DNA of 58,469 nucleotides, taken from NCBI GenBank assembly GCA_900552945.1, contig USBI01000005.1, positions 1-58,469 on the forward strand. The letters run 5' to 3'. The notes beneath the pieces were generated by a model. That model made no database searches. It was not told the origin of the DNA and saw only the letters and a program-made list of their open reading frames with translations. Shown here piece by piece: positions 8,421 to 16,254 of the stretch; position 1 is the first letter of the stretch; every line of letters starts with the position of its first letter. The stretch comes from an uncultured Oscillospiraceae bacterium (lineage in GTDB: Bacteria; Bacillota; Clostridia; Oscillospirales; Ruminococcaceae). A program made the translations under genes and the position numbers.

Positions 8421-9434
8421 ATGCCGCTCCTGCGGCGGGTAGTGGCTGTAATAGTTGTGTTTGTTTGCGTCACAACTGTGCTTTCCGGTTGCCAGACATC
8501 ATCCGAATGTTCTTCAACCGAATTCCTTTTAAATACAGTTTGTGAAATCACCTTGCATGAAGGCGGAGATGACGCACTGATTGAACAGGCGTTTTCACTC
8601 TGTAAAGAGTATGAAGAAAAATTCAGCCGAACCATAGAAACAAGCGAAATCTCTCAAATCAATCAATCACAGGGAATGCCGGTCACCGTTTCGCCGGAAA
8701 CAGCGAAACTGATTGATTTTGCGCTGCAATATTCGGCTTTGACCGACGGCGCATTTGACATCACCATTGGTTCTGTGAGCAGTTTGTGGGATTTTTTATC
8801 GGATACACCGTCCGTTCCGGATGAACAAACCGTCGCGCAGGCGCTTCAAACAGTCGATTACCGGAATGTTGTGGTGGATGGGAATACCGTCACCGTTCCG
8901 GCTGGTACCCAGCTTGATTTGGGTGCCGTGGCAAAGGGGTACATCGCTGACCGCTGTGTGGAGTTTTTAAAGGAAAACGGCGTGACACGCGGAATCGTAA
9001 ACTTGGGCGGCAATGTTTGTGTCATCGGTGAAAAGGCGGAAAACACTCCGTGGAATGTCGGCATCCAAAGACCATTCGCAGAACATACCGAAATCATTGG
9101 TTCGGTTCGTGTTTCCGACTGTTCGGTGGTCACTTCTGGAATTTATGAACGTTGTTTTGAGCAGGATGGGGTGCTGTATCATCACATTCTGGACCCGAAA
9201 ACCGGCTTCCCGGCTCAGACTGACTTGGAATCGGTTACAATTCTTGCCGCGTCTTCCGCACAGGCGGATGCGCTCAGCACAGCCTCTTTTCTGCTTGGTT
9301 CAGAAAAGGCGATGGATCTCATTGAACAGACGGAGGGGGCAGAGTGCATCCTGATACAAACGGATGGGACCGTCCTGTTATCTTCCGGGATTGAGCAGGA
9401 AGGATTATTTACCCCTTCTTCGGTTACATCATAA
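8421..9434 (+). CDS. apbE: FAD:protein FMN transferase (ApbE), lipoprotein
   Basis: Transfers FMN from FAD to Thr or Ser of secreted or membrane flavoproteins, acting outside the membrane. The 337-residue protein opens with a lipoprotein signal peptide ending in the lipobox LSGC at residues 21-24. Conserved ApbE segments follow: TDGAFDITIG near 110, LGAVAKGYIADR near 172, GNVCVIG near 195 and HHILDPKTGFPAQT near 254. Length fits the family. No ribosome site is visible at a proper distance before ATG 8421, so a leaderless or weakly translated message is possible. It is divergent from the EetA/EetB-like pair. No FMN-acceptor protein is encoded nearby. Confidence 0.92.
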   Translation: MPLLRRVVAVIVVFVCVTTVLSGCQTSSECSSTEFLLNTVCEITLHEGGDDALIEQAFSLCKEYEEKFSRTIETSEISQINQSQGMPVTVSPETAKLIDFALQYSALTDGAFDITIGSVSSLWDFLSDTPSVPDEQTVAQALQTVDYRNVVVDGNTVTVPAGTQLDLGAVAKGYIADRCVEFLKENGVTRGIVNLGGNVCVIGEKAENTPWNVGIQRPFAEHTEIIGSVRVSDCSVVTSGIYERCFEQDGVLYHHILDPKTGFPAQTDLESVTILAASSAQADALSTASFLLGSEKAMDLIEQTEGAECILIQTDGTVLLSSGIEQEGLFTPSSVTS

Positions 9435-9496
9435 CGCGAATGAATCGCTGTGTCAATTTTGATAAATAACCCTGTAGGTTGGAGTAAATCCATTCC

Positions 9497-9805
9497 ATGA
9501 GGGAAAAGCATATGAGGAGTATGAAAGAAAAGATGAAGCGTAAGCGTAAAATTCCTGAAACGCTGGCAGAACTGCGCAAAGGTGAGGTTGCAGTCGTAAA
9601 AGAAGTGCGCGCTGAAGGCGCCATCAAACATCGTTTGGTAGATATGGGTATTATTCCCGGCACAAAAGTATGTGTGCGTAAGGTTGCACCGCTTGGGGAC
9701 CCGATTCAGATCAGCCTGCGCGGTTATGAGCTGCTTATTCGGGGCAGTGACGCGCGGGAAATTTTGATCGGTCCTGAAAATGGAGGGATTGCTCATGGCG
9801 CTTAA
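9497..9805 (+). CDS. feoA: FeoA family ferrous iron transport protein
   Basis: A small SH3-like cytoplasmic partner of FeoB. The core domain (about residues 24-95) contains LRKGEVAVVKEV, HRLVDMGIIPGTKV and LRGYELLIRGSDAREI, all typical of FeoA. The first 20 residues are very basic and probably not conserved, so the true start may be ATG 9512 (AGGG eight bases upstream) rather than 9497. The end overlaps the feoB start by 11 bases, indicating translational coupling. It follows apbE by about 60 bases; whether it shares that transcript is unclear. Confidence 0.9.
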   Translation: MREKHMRSMKEKMKRKRKIPETLAELRKGEVAVVKEVRAEGAIKHRLVDMGIIPGTKVCVRKVAPLGDPIQISLRGYELLIRGSDAREILIGPENGGIAHGA

Positions 9806-11810
9806 AATTGGCCTTGTCGGCAACCCGAACAGCGGAAAGACGTCACTGTTCAACAGCCTGACCGGTTCTAACCAGTATGTGGGAAACTGGCCTGGTGTTA
9901 CGGTGGAAAAAAAGTCCGGTCTTACAGCGGATAAAAAATGTGAAATCGTTGACCTGCCGGGCGTTTATTCGCTTTCTCCTTATACGATGGAAGAGATCAT
10001 CACCCGCGATTTTATCATCGATGGGCATCCGAATGCCGTGGTCAACATTGTAGACGGTACCAACATTGAACGAAACCTTTACCTTTCTTTGCAGGTACTG
10101 GAGTTATCCATTCCCACGGTTATTGCAATAAATATGATGGATCAGGTTGAATCTGCCGGTGGGAAAATCGATTGCGATGTGCTTTCTGAACGGTTAGGTG
10201 TGCCGGTCGTTCCGGTTTCCGCAAGAACCGGATATCATGTAGAAGAATTGGTTCGGTCTGCCGAAGAAATTTCCAAGACAAGCAGCGTGAAACGGTTGAG
10301 TTACGGTCTGCACGCCGATAATATGCTCAATGATTTGATTTCCATTTTGGCAGATTACTGTGAGGACGAAGAACGGCTGCTGTTTTATGCCTGCAAGATC
10401 GTAGAGCAGGATGAGAACGTTTTCAAACGTCTTCAGCTTTCGGAACATGCTATCCGCCGGATGGATGCGGTGGTAGAAGAGTATCAGCGCAAGACCGGGA
10501 ACCATGACCGCGCGACGATCATGGCGGATGTCCGTTATCGTCTAATCGAGCAGCTGGTGGCGGCAGCAGTTCAGAAAACAGGGAAGAAGAAAAAAGCGGA
10601 TGTGACCGAACGGATCGACCGGGTGCTGACCAACCGGTTTCTCGCCATTCCCATTTTCTTTGCGATCATTTTTGTCATCTTCGGCATCACCTTCGGCCCG
10701 GTCGGAGAATTCTTGAAAGGTTGTGTGGAATACCTATTCAGTGGTCTTCTGACCCCGTTGGTTGAACAGGGATTGCTTGCGGCAAATGCGCCGGAATGGA
10801 CCCACAGCCTGCTTGTGGATGCTGTCATTGGCGGTGTGGGAACCATTCTTACCTTCGTGCCACAGATTTTGCTGCTGTTCTTTTTTCTCTCGTTTTTGGA
10901 AGACAGCGGATATATGGCGCGCGCGGCGTTTATCATGGATAAGATCATGCGCAAGTTTGGGCTTTCCGGAAAATCATTTATCCCCATGCTGATGGGGTTT
11001 GGCTGCACAACACCCGCTGTTATGGCAGCCCGTTCGCTGGAAAACGAAAAGGACCGCAACCTCACCATCATGTTGACTCCGTTTATGTCCTGCGGTGCGC
11101 GTATGCCGATTTATGCCCTGTTTGCCGGCGTGTTTTTTGCGGAGAATCAGCAGATCGTGGTGTTCAGCATGTACATACTCGGTATGATCGTTGCAATGGC
11201 AAGCGGCGTACTGCTCAGTAAAACCGTTTTTCGTGGCGTGTTTTCACCTTTTGTGCTGGAGCTCCCACAGTACCATCTTCCAGCTCTGCGTTCGATTCTG
11301 ATCCGCACCTGGGAAAAGGGAAAAGGCTTTCTCATCAAGGCCGGTACCATTATTTTTGCCATGAGCGTTGTTGTCTGGTTCTTCCAGAGTTTTGATACAT
11401 CCCTGCATTTTGTGACTGACAGCGGCGACAGTATGCTCAGTCAGCTCGGCAAGGTGATTGCGGGCATTTTTGTCCCGCTTGGGTTCGGAAACTGGCAGGC
11501 GGCTGTTTCATTGCTGACAGGACTCGTGGCAAAAGAAAGTGTTGTCAGCACTATGAACGTTCTTTATTCTTCCGGTGCTGCGGGGAGTGCTGACGTGGCG
11601 CTTTCACAGGTGTTCACACCCCTTTCGGCTTATGCGTTTATGGCGTTTACTTTGCTCTACATGCCCTGTATCTCCGCGTTTGCTACCATTCGCCGGGAGA
11701 TGAACAGCCTAAAATGGGCGGTTGGAACCGCGCTTTATCAAACCTGTGTGGCATACCTGGTTTCGCTTGCCATCTATCAGATCGGCTCGCTGGTACTTTC
11801 GTTTTTATAA
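9795..11810 (+). CDS. feoB: Ferrous iron transporter FeoB
   Basis: The main ferrous iron permease. The 671-residue protein has an N-terminal G-protein domain with G1 GNPNSGKTS at about residue 10, G3 DLPGVYS at about 52 and G4 NMMD at about 115. Next come a GDI-like helical linker and a C-terminal membrane domain with the two gate motifs (FLEDSGYMARAAF and GFGCTTPA in the first half, VAKESVVSTM in the second). The start is ATG 9795 with GGAGGG eight bases upstream; the in-frame ATG at 9780 has no such site. Part of feoA-feoB-PF12669. Confidence 0.96.
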   Translation: MALKIGLVGNPNSGKTSLFNSLTGSNQYVGNWPGVTVEKKSGLTADKKCEIVDLPGVYSLSPYTMEEIITRDFIIDGHPNAVVNIVDGTNIERNLYLSLQVLELSIPTVIAINMMDQVESAGGKIDCDVLSERLGVPVVPVSARTGYHVEELVRSAEEISKTSSVKRLSYGLHADNMLNDLISILADYCEDEERLLFYACKIVEQDENVFKRLQLSEHAIRRMDAVVEEYQRKTGNHDRATIMADVRYRLIEQLVAAAVQKTGKKKKADVTERIDRVLTNRFLAIPIFFAIIFVIFGITFGPVGEFLKGCVEYLFSGLLTPLVEQGLLAANAPEWTHSLLVDAVIGGVGTILTFVPQILLLFFFLSFLEDSGYMARAAFIMDKIMRKFGLSGKSFIPMLMGFGCTTPAVMAARSLENEKDRNLTIMLTPFMSCGARMPIYALFAGVFFAENQQIVVFSMYILGMIVAMASGVLLSKTVFRGVFSPFVLELPQYHLPALRSILIRTWEKGKGFLIKAGTIIFAMSVVVWFFQSFDTSLHFVTDSGDSMLSQLGKVIAGIFVPLGFGNWQAAVSLLTGLVAKESVVSTMNVLYSSGAAGSADVALSQVFTPLSAYAFMAFTLLYMPCISAFATIRREMNSLKWAVGTALYQTCVAYLVSLAIYQIGSLVLSFL

Positions 11811-11820
11811 GGAAGAGAAA

Positions 11821-12024
11821 ATGGATCGTGTCATTGTTGCTTTTTGTATCTTGCTCATCATTGCCTCGTTTTTTATTGTAATCCGCGCGTTGGTGCGGCA
11901 GTTTCTTGGAAAAGGCTGTGGCTGCTCCGGCGGGAAAGAGGAAGGATGCTCCGGATGTTCTTCCTGCACATCTGGGCAATGTCGGTCTTGTGGAAAGACA
12001 AAAAAACAGCGTCAGCAAAACTGA
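11821..12024 (+). CDS. FeoB-associated Cys-rich membrane protein
   Basis: A 67-residue protein with one N-terminal membrane helix (VIVAFCILLIIASFFIVI) and a Cys-rich tail (GCGCSGGKEEGCSGCSSC, then CRSCGK). This is the PF12669 FeoB-associated family, thought to replace FeoC or act as an iron-handling accessory in Firmicutes. ATG 11821 has GGAAGAG five bases upstream and follows feoB after 10 bases. The stop codon lies inside the terminator hairpin. Confidence 0.88.
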   Translation: MDRVIVAFCILLIIASFFIVIRALVRQFLGKGCGCSGGKEEGCSGCSSCTSGQCRSCGKTKKQRQQN

Positions 12025-12035
12025 CGCTGTTTTTT
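12001..12035. terminator. Bidirectional terminator between feo operon and nadA
   Basis: CAGCGTCAG / CTGACGCTG with loop CAAAA, flanked by six A on the left and six T on the right. It can end both the feo operon and the convergent nadA gene. Confidence 0.93.
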
Positions 12036-12058
12036 GATGCCGTAAAATTGGAATGCTG

Positions 12059-12967
12059 TTATCCGAGCCGGATCATCTCGTCAATGGCATGTTTGGCTTT
12101 CAGACGCAGGCCTTCCTCCAAGCAGATCTCCCGGCCGCCCTCTCCGGTGAGCGCTTTCTTTACGTCCATCAGGCTGGTCAAACGCATATCCGGGCAGATC
12201 AGCCGTTTGGTGAGCAGATAAAATTTCTGTTCCGGCTTTTTCAGGCAAAGATAATCATAAACGCTTTTCTCTGTGCCGATCACGCACGGTTTATCGTGTT
12301 CGAGCGCATAGTGGATGATCGCCGCGGTGGAGCCGATCACATCGGCATGTTTTAACACCTCTTCCGGAAGCTCAGGGTGCATCAGCACAGCCGCTTCGGG
12401 GTGCTTGTCCAGAACGGCAAGGCACTCCTCTTCGGTGATGGTCCCATGTACCGGACACATTCCGTTCCAGAGAATGATGTTCTTTTCCGGCAGCATTTTT
12501 TTCACATAACTGCCCAGATTTTGGTCGGGGATAAACAGAATGTCCTTCTGTGGCAGTTTTTTCACGATTTCCAGCGCGCTGGAAGAGGTGACGCAGACAT
12601 CCGCCACTGCTTTGAGCTCGGTCGTAGTGTTGACATAGGCAACTACCGCATGGTCCGGATGTTCTTTCCGGTATTGCAGTACGCGTTCAGGTGAGATCTG
12701 CTCCGCCATTGGGCAGGTTGCCTCGGGTGAGGCAAGTATCACCTTCTTTTCCGGTGACAAAATCTTGACAGTATCTGCCATAAATCCTACGCCGCACATT
12801 AAAACTGTCGCTTGCTCTAGTTTGGTTGCCGCTACACTCAAGGCGAACGAATCGCCGGTAACGTCTGCGATCTCCAGTATCTCAGGCGACTGGTAACTGT
12901 GCGCGACAATGGCCGTATTGGTTTCCTGTTTAAGTTTCAGAATTTCTTTTTGAAGTTCGGATAGCAT
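12059..12967 (-). CDS. nadA: Quinolinate synthase NadA
   Basis: Condenses iminoaspartate with dihydroxyacetone phosphate to quinolinate in de novo NAD synthesis. It needs a [4Fe-4S] cluster. At 302 residues it matches the short family form. The three cluster Cys are visible: Cys85 in EATCPMAE, Cys171 in NGMCPVH and Cys258 in RLICPD. Substrate motifs VAHSYQSPEI (20-30), GDSFALS and VNTTTELKA are present. No nadB or nadC gene is adjacent; the partners must lie elsewhere. Upstream DNA is a gene-free stretch that also holds a candidate small RNA on the other strand. Confidence 0.95.
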   Translation of the reverse strand: MLSELQKEILKLKQETNTAIVAHSYQSPEILEIADVTGDSFALSVAATKLEQATVLMCGVGFMADTVKILSPEKKVILASPEATCPMAEQISPERVLQYRKEHPDHAVVAYVNTTTELKAVADVCVTSSSALEIVKKLPQKDILFIPDQNLGSYVKKMLPEKNIILWNGMCPVHGTITEEECLAVLDKHPEAAVLMHPELPEEVLKHADVIGSTAAIIHYALEHDKPCVIGTEKSVYDYLCLKKPEQKFYLLTKRLICPDMRLTSLMDVKKALTGEGGREICLEEGLRLKAKHAIDEMIRLG

Positions 12968-13171
12968 AATGACTCTCCTCTTTGCCGCAGTGAGTCAGCG
13001 GCCTTTCTGTAATATCTGTTAAAAATGATAGCATTTTTCTTCGAAATGTCAAGAAACCTTAAATTTGCTTTTCCATTGCGGATATCCGTTTTCGGTCAGG
13101 ATAGCTGTGAGAATGTGTCCGAAAAATTCGTTAACACTTTGCTTGCTCTTTCGTATCTTCGGAAACAAATT

Positions 13172-13237
13172 TTGACATGAAATTTCTTATACATTTAACT
13201 ATGAAGAAATAATTTTTTCACAAGTACTGGGTATACT
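13172..13237 (+). promoter_or_regulatory. Promoter candidates for the small RNA
   Basis: TATACT at 13232-13237, preceded by TGGG but with no consensus -35, is placed to start RNA at about 13244. Further upstream, TTGACA at 13172-13177 with TTAACT 17 bases later at 13195-13200 is an alternative. The rest of 12968-13171 shows no gene. Confidence 0.4.
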
Positions 13238-13243
13238 AAGCCT

Positions 13244-13336
13244 GTAAGTAAAAACTTACACCTTCTTGATATGATTTTGAGGACTATCACACCAACAAAA
13301 TCATCAGCACGGCAGGCCGAAAGCCTGTCTTTTTTT
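13244..13336 (+). ncRNA. Candidate small noncoding RNA with three hairpins
   Basis: Between nadA and typA on the plus strand lies a short unit with no convincing reading frame. It contains hairpins GTAAGT/ACTTAC, GATTTTG/CAAAATC, and a final GGCAGGC/GCCTGTC followed by seven T (13311-13336), a textbook intrinsic terminator. Nothing upstream on the same strand would need that terminator: the flanking genes are both on the minus strand. I do not recognise the RNA family. The 5' end is an estimate from the -10 box. Confidence 0.5.
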
Positions 13337-13342
13337 GTTTAT

Positions 13343-13372
13343 AAAAGCCGGTCGCTGATGCGACCGGCTTTT
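13343..13372 (-). terminator. Intrinsic terminator of typA
   Basis: AAAAGCCGGTCGC / GCGACCGGCTTTT with a four-base loop, a few bases beyond the typA stop on the minus strand. Confidence 0.85.
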
Positions 13373-13384
13373 GTATGATCTATG

Positions 13385-15202
13385 TCAGGATTTAAATTTT
13401 GCTTTCATCCGCTGGCTGTTATTGAGAATACGTTTGCGCAGCCGCAGGTTTTTCGGCGTTACCTCAAGCAGTTCGTCCTCTGCAAGAAATTCCAAGCAGT
13501 CTTCCAAACTCATCCGGCGTGGAGGAGTCAGGCGAAGCGCGTCGTCACTGCCGGAAGCACGGGTATTGGTGAGCTGCTTCTTTTTGCAGACGTTAACGGC
13601 AAGATCTTCCTGTTTCGGAGAACAGCCTACGATCATGCCCTCATAAACCGGTGTGCCCGCACCAATGAACAATGTTCCGCGCTCCTGTGCATTGTATAAG
13701 CCATAAGTGACCGCGTCGCCGGTTTCAAACGAGATCAGGGAACCGGTCACACGACGGGAAATCTCGCCTTTATAGGGCTGGTAATCATTGAACACAGCGT
13801 TGAGAATTCCTTCGCCTCTGGTATCGGTCAAAAATTCGCTGCGGTAACCGAACAACCCGCGGGAAGGAATGATGTATTCAATTCGCATGCGGGAACCCTG
13901 CGGATGCATCTGCAACAATTCCGCTTTGCGTGTTCCCATCTTTTCCATAACAGAACCAACACATTCTTCCGGAACATCAATGAGCAGACGTTCAGTCGGT
14001 TCATAACGTTTTCCATCAATCTCTTTCATCAATACACGCGGAGTGCTGACTGAAAACTCAAACCCTTCCCGGCGCATGGTTTCAATCAGGATGGAAAGAT
14101 GCATTTCGCCGCGTCCGCAGACACGGAAACTGTCGGTGGTGTCACCGTCCTCCACGCGGAGAGAAACGTCTTTTAACAGTTCTTTATACAGCCGTTCACG
14201 CAGCTGGCGGGAGGTAACAAATTTTCCTTCCCGTCCTGCAAACGGGCTGTCATTGACTGAGAAGGTCATTTCCACAGTCGGCTCGCTGATTTTGACAAAC
14301 GGCAGTGGTTCAGGCGCGGCAAGAGAGGTGATGGTATCGCCAATCGTGATGTCGCTGATACCGGAAAAGCAGACAATGTCGCCAACCTTGGCGCTGTCAA
14401 CTGAAATACGATTGAGACCATCAATCTGGTAAATGGTCTGTACACGGCTTTTGTATGGGTCCTGATCCTGATGATAGTTACAGACCATGACGTCCTGATT
14501 GACTTTCAACGTTCCGCGTTCAATCCGGCCAATGGCAATTCGGCCTACATAATCGTTGTAGTCGATGGAGGATACAAGAAGCTGAAGCTCGCCGTTTTCA
14601 TCGCCTTCCGGTGCCGGAATATAATCAATGATCGTTTCAAACAATACCGATAAGTCTTTCCCCGGTTCATACTGGGAAAGGGAAGCGGTACCTGCACGCC
14701 CGGAACAGAAAATGATGGGGCTTTCCAATTGCTCTTCCGAAGCATCCAGATCCAGCAACAGCTCCAGAACCTCATCGCCGACCTCGTCCAAACGGGCATC
14801 CGGACGGTCGATCTTGTTGACTACAATAATAATGCGGTGGCCCATTTCCAGCGCTTTCTGCAAAACAAAACGCGTCTGCGGCATGCAGCCTTCCGCCGCA
14901 TCTACCAAAAGGATAACACCGTTCACCATTTTGAGTACACGCTCTACCTCGCCGCCGAAATCCGCGTGCCCCGGGGTATCGATGATGTTGATTTTCACAC
15001 CTTTATAATGTGCCGCTGTATTTTTGGCCAGAATGGTGATGCCGCGTTCCCGTTCCAGGGCGTTGCTGTCCATAACACGCTCTTCTACGACCTGGTTTTC
15101 GCGGTATACACCGCCCTGTTTGAGCATTTCGTCGACCAGCGTGGTCTTGCCATGGTCAACGTGAGCAATAATCGCAACATTGCGCAAATCTTCTCGAATC
15201 AA
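13385..15202 (-). CDS. typA: Translational GTPase TypA/BipA
   Basis: A ribosome-associated translation-factor GTPase needed for growth under stress or at low temperature. The start is TTG 15202 ([21 protein letters not shown]) with AAAGGAG eight bases upstream; this matches the conserved start of the family, while ATG 15235 would add an unusual leader. With this start it is 605 residues. G1 HVDHGKTT, G2 RERGITI, G3 DTPGHADFG and G4 NKIDRPDAR are all present, followed by the EF-G-like domains and the TypA-specific C-terminus ([14 protein letters not shown]). It is a single-gene transcript. Confidence 0.96.
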   Translation of the reverse strand: MIREDLRNVAIIAHVDHGKTTLVDEMLKQGGVYRENQVVEERVMDSNALERERGITILAKNTAAHYKGVKINIIDTPGHADFGGEVERVLKMVNGVILLVDAAEGCMPQTRFVLQKALEMGHRIIIVVNKIDRPDARLDEVGDEVLELLLDLDASEEQLESPIIFCSGRAGTASLSQYEPGKDLSVLFETIIDYIPAPEGDENGELQLLVSSIDYNDYVGRIAIGRIERGTLKVNQDVMVCNYHQDQDPYKSRVQTIYQIDGLNRISVDSAKVGDIVCFSGISDITIGDTITSLAAPEPLPFVKISEPTVEMTFSVNDSPFAGREGKFVTSRQLRERLYKELLKDVSLRVEDGDTTDSFRVCGRGEMHLSILIETMRREGFEFSVSTPRVLMKEIDGKRYEPTERLLIDVPEECVGSVMEKMGTRKAELLQMHPQGSRMRIEYIIPSRGLFGYRSEFLTDTRGEGILNAVFNDYQPYKGEISRRVTGSLISFETGDAVTYGLYNAQERGTLFIGAGTPVYEGMIVGCSPKQEDLAVNVCKKKQLTNTRASGSDDALRLTPPRRMSLEDCLEFLAEDELLEVTPKNLRLRKRILNNSQRMKAKFKS

Positions 15203-15264
15203 GCAAAAGTCTCCTTTGAAATCAGTCGTTTGCATCCGGCAAATTGTAAAATGCCACTTATGGT

Positions 15265-15270
15265 ATTATA
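15265..15270 (-). promoter_or_regulatory. Extended -10 promoter of typA
   Basis: TGGTATAAT on the minus strand (TATAAT complementing 15265-15270) is an extended -10 element about 60 bases before the typA start. No good -35 is seen. The core is part of the palindrome TGGTATTATACCA. Confidence 0.5.
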
Positions 15271-15370
15271 CCACAAATTTACTGGTGCAAATAATGGCAA
15301 ATTTCACAAAAATACGATTCCAGCGGAGCAGACTTTGAAGAAATTTGTCCTGATTTTCGGAAAAAGCATT

Positions 15371-16159
15371 TTATCGGCAGTAAATTCGCACACTTTCTGC
15401 GTTTTTCGGCGTTTTGGCTGTTTCTGAACGCGAAAGAATCACGCGGGGACGGTCACGCTGTAACACTTTTGCAAGTCCTCCCGCGGCGATCAGACACGCA
15501 AGGCCGCAGATCAACAGCCAGAAAACTGGAACATCAAATTGCCTGAGGAACGGGTAAAGATTCAGCACTGTGTCTGGAAGTTTTTGCTGCATAATGTAAT
15601 TGGTACCAAACAACAGGTTGATGCAAAATACCGCTCCGAATATGCCCATCGCCGTGAAAAACGCGGGAATCATATCGCGGAAAGAAACTCTGTACCGGAA
15701 GACGACCAGCGTATAAATGCTCATGAGCAGCATGATGTGATGGCTGATGATGAACTGGTAAAACACATACCGGTCAAATGTTCCGGTCAGATTCGGCCAC
15801 AGGATGGCGGGCAGAGGCCCCATTAAAGTGAAGAAATAGACGATTCGGAACAGCTTCTTATTTTCACTTATTAATATGTACATGAAAAGATATCCGGTGA
15901 TAAAGCAAAACTCCAGCGGAAGATGCTTTTTTACATCGTAGCATCCTGCAAACATCATCCCAACGTAATAAATGGTCATGTTGGCAAACAAAATACCGGC
16001 AAACAGATAACAAAGTGTTTTTTCGTGGCCGAATTTCCGAAGGGGAGCGCGAAAACGATAGATTAGTATTATGCCGGCGATTACTGCCGCAATCAAAGCA
16101 ATATGAAGAGGCCCGAATACCTGCATAGGTGTGCTGGGCAAATCAGAAAAGAAAATCAA
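15371..16159 (-). CDS. YwaF-like integral membrane protein (TIGR02206)
   Basis: A 262-residue protein with about seven hydrophobic helices, matching the YwaF/TIGR02206 family. Characteristic segments are FGPLHIALI near residue 14, LPLEFCFITGYLFMY near 80, GPLPAILWPNLTG near 113 and FIISHHIMLLMSIYTLV near 135, with His/Glu positions inside helices. The family function is not established; it has been compared with small heptahelical proteins. The tail after the last helix is basic and short. It is a lone gene between typA and the glycogen operon terminator. Confidence 0.82.
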   Translation of the reverse strand: MIFFSDLPSTPMQVFGPLHIALIAAVIAGIILIYRFRAPLRKFGHEKTLCYLFAGILFANMTIYYVGMMFAGCYDVKKHLPLEFCFITGYLFMYILISENKKLFRIVYFFTLMGPLPAILWPNLTGTFDRYVFYQFIISHHIMLLMSIYTLVVFRYRVSFRDMIPAFFTAMGIFGAVFCINLLFGTNYIMQQKLPDTVLNLYPFLRQFDVPVFWLLICGLACLIAAGGLAKVLQRDRPRVILSRSETAKTPKNAESVRIYCR

Positions 16160-16216
16160 GCGATCACCTCGTTTGTATTTCTTTTATTATACTTCTCTTT
16201 TTTAGGAGAATCAACG

Positions 16217-16252
16217 AAAAAACGGCAGATTTTACATTTATCTGCCGCTTTT
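16217..16252 (-). terminator. Terminator of the malQ-glgP operon
   Basis: CGGCAGAT / ATCTGCCG around a nine-base loop, with a run of T on the minus strand, begins a few bases after the glgP stop. Confidence 0.85.
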
Positions 16253-16254
16253 TG

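Noticed and set aside
13270..13430. A possible small peptide starting at ATG 13272 within the small-RNA unit
   Set aside because: The frame has no ribosome site and would read through the RNA terminator and into the antisense of typA.
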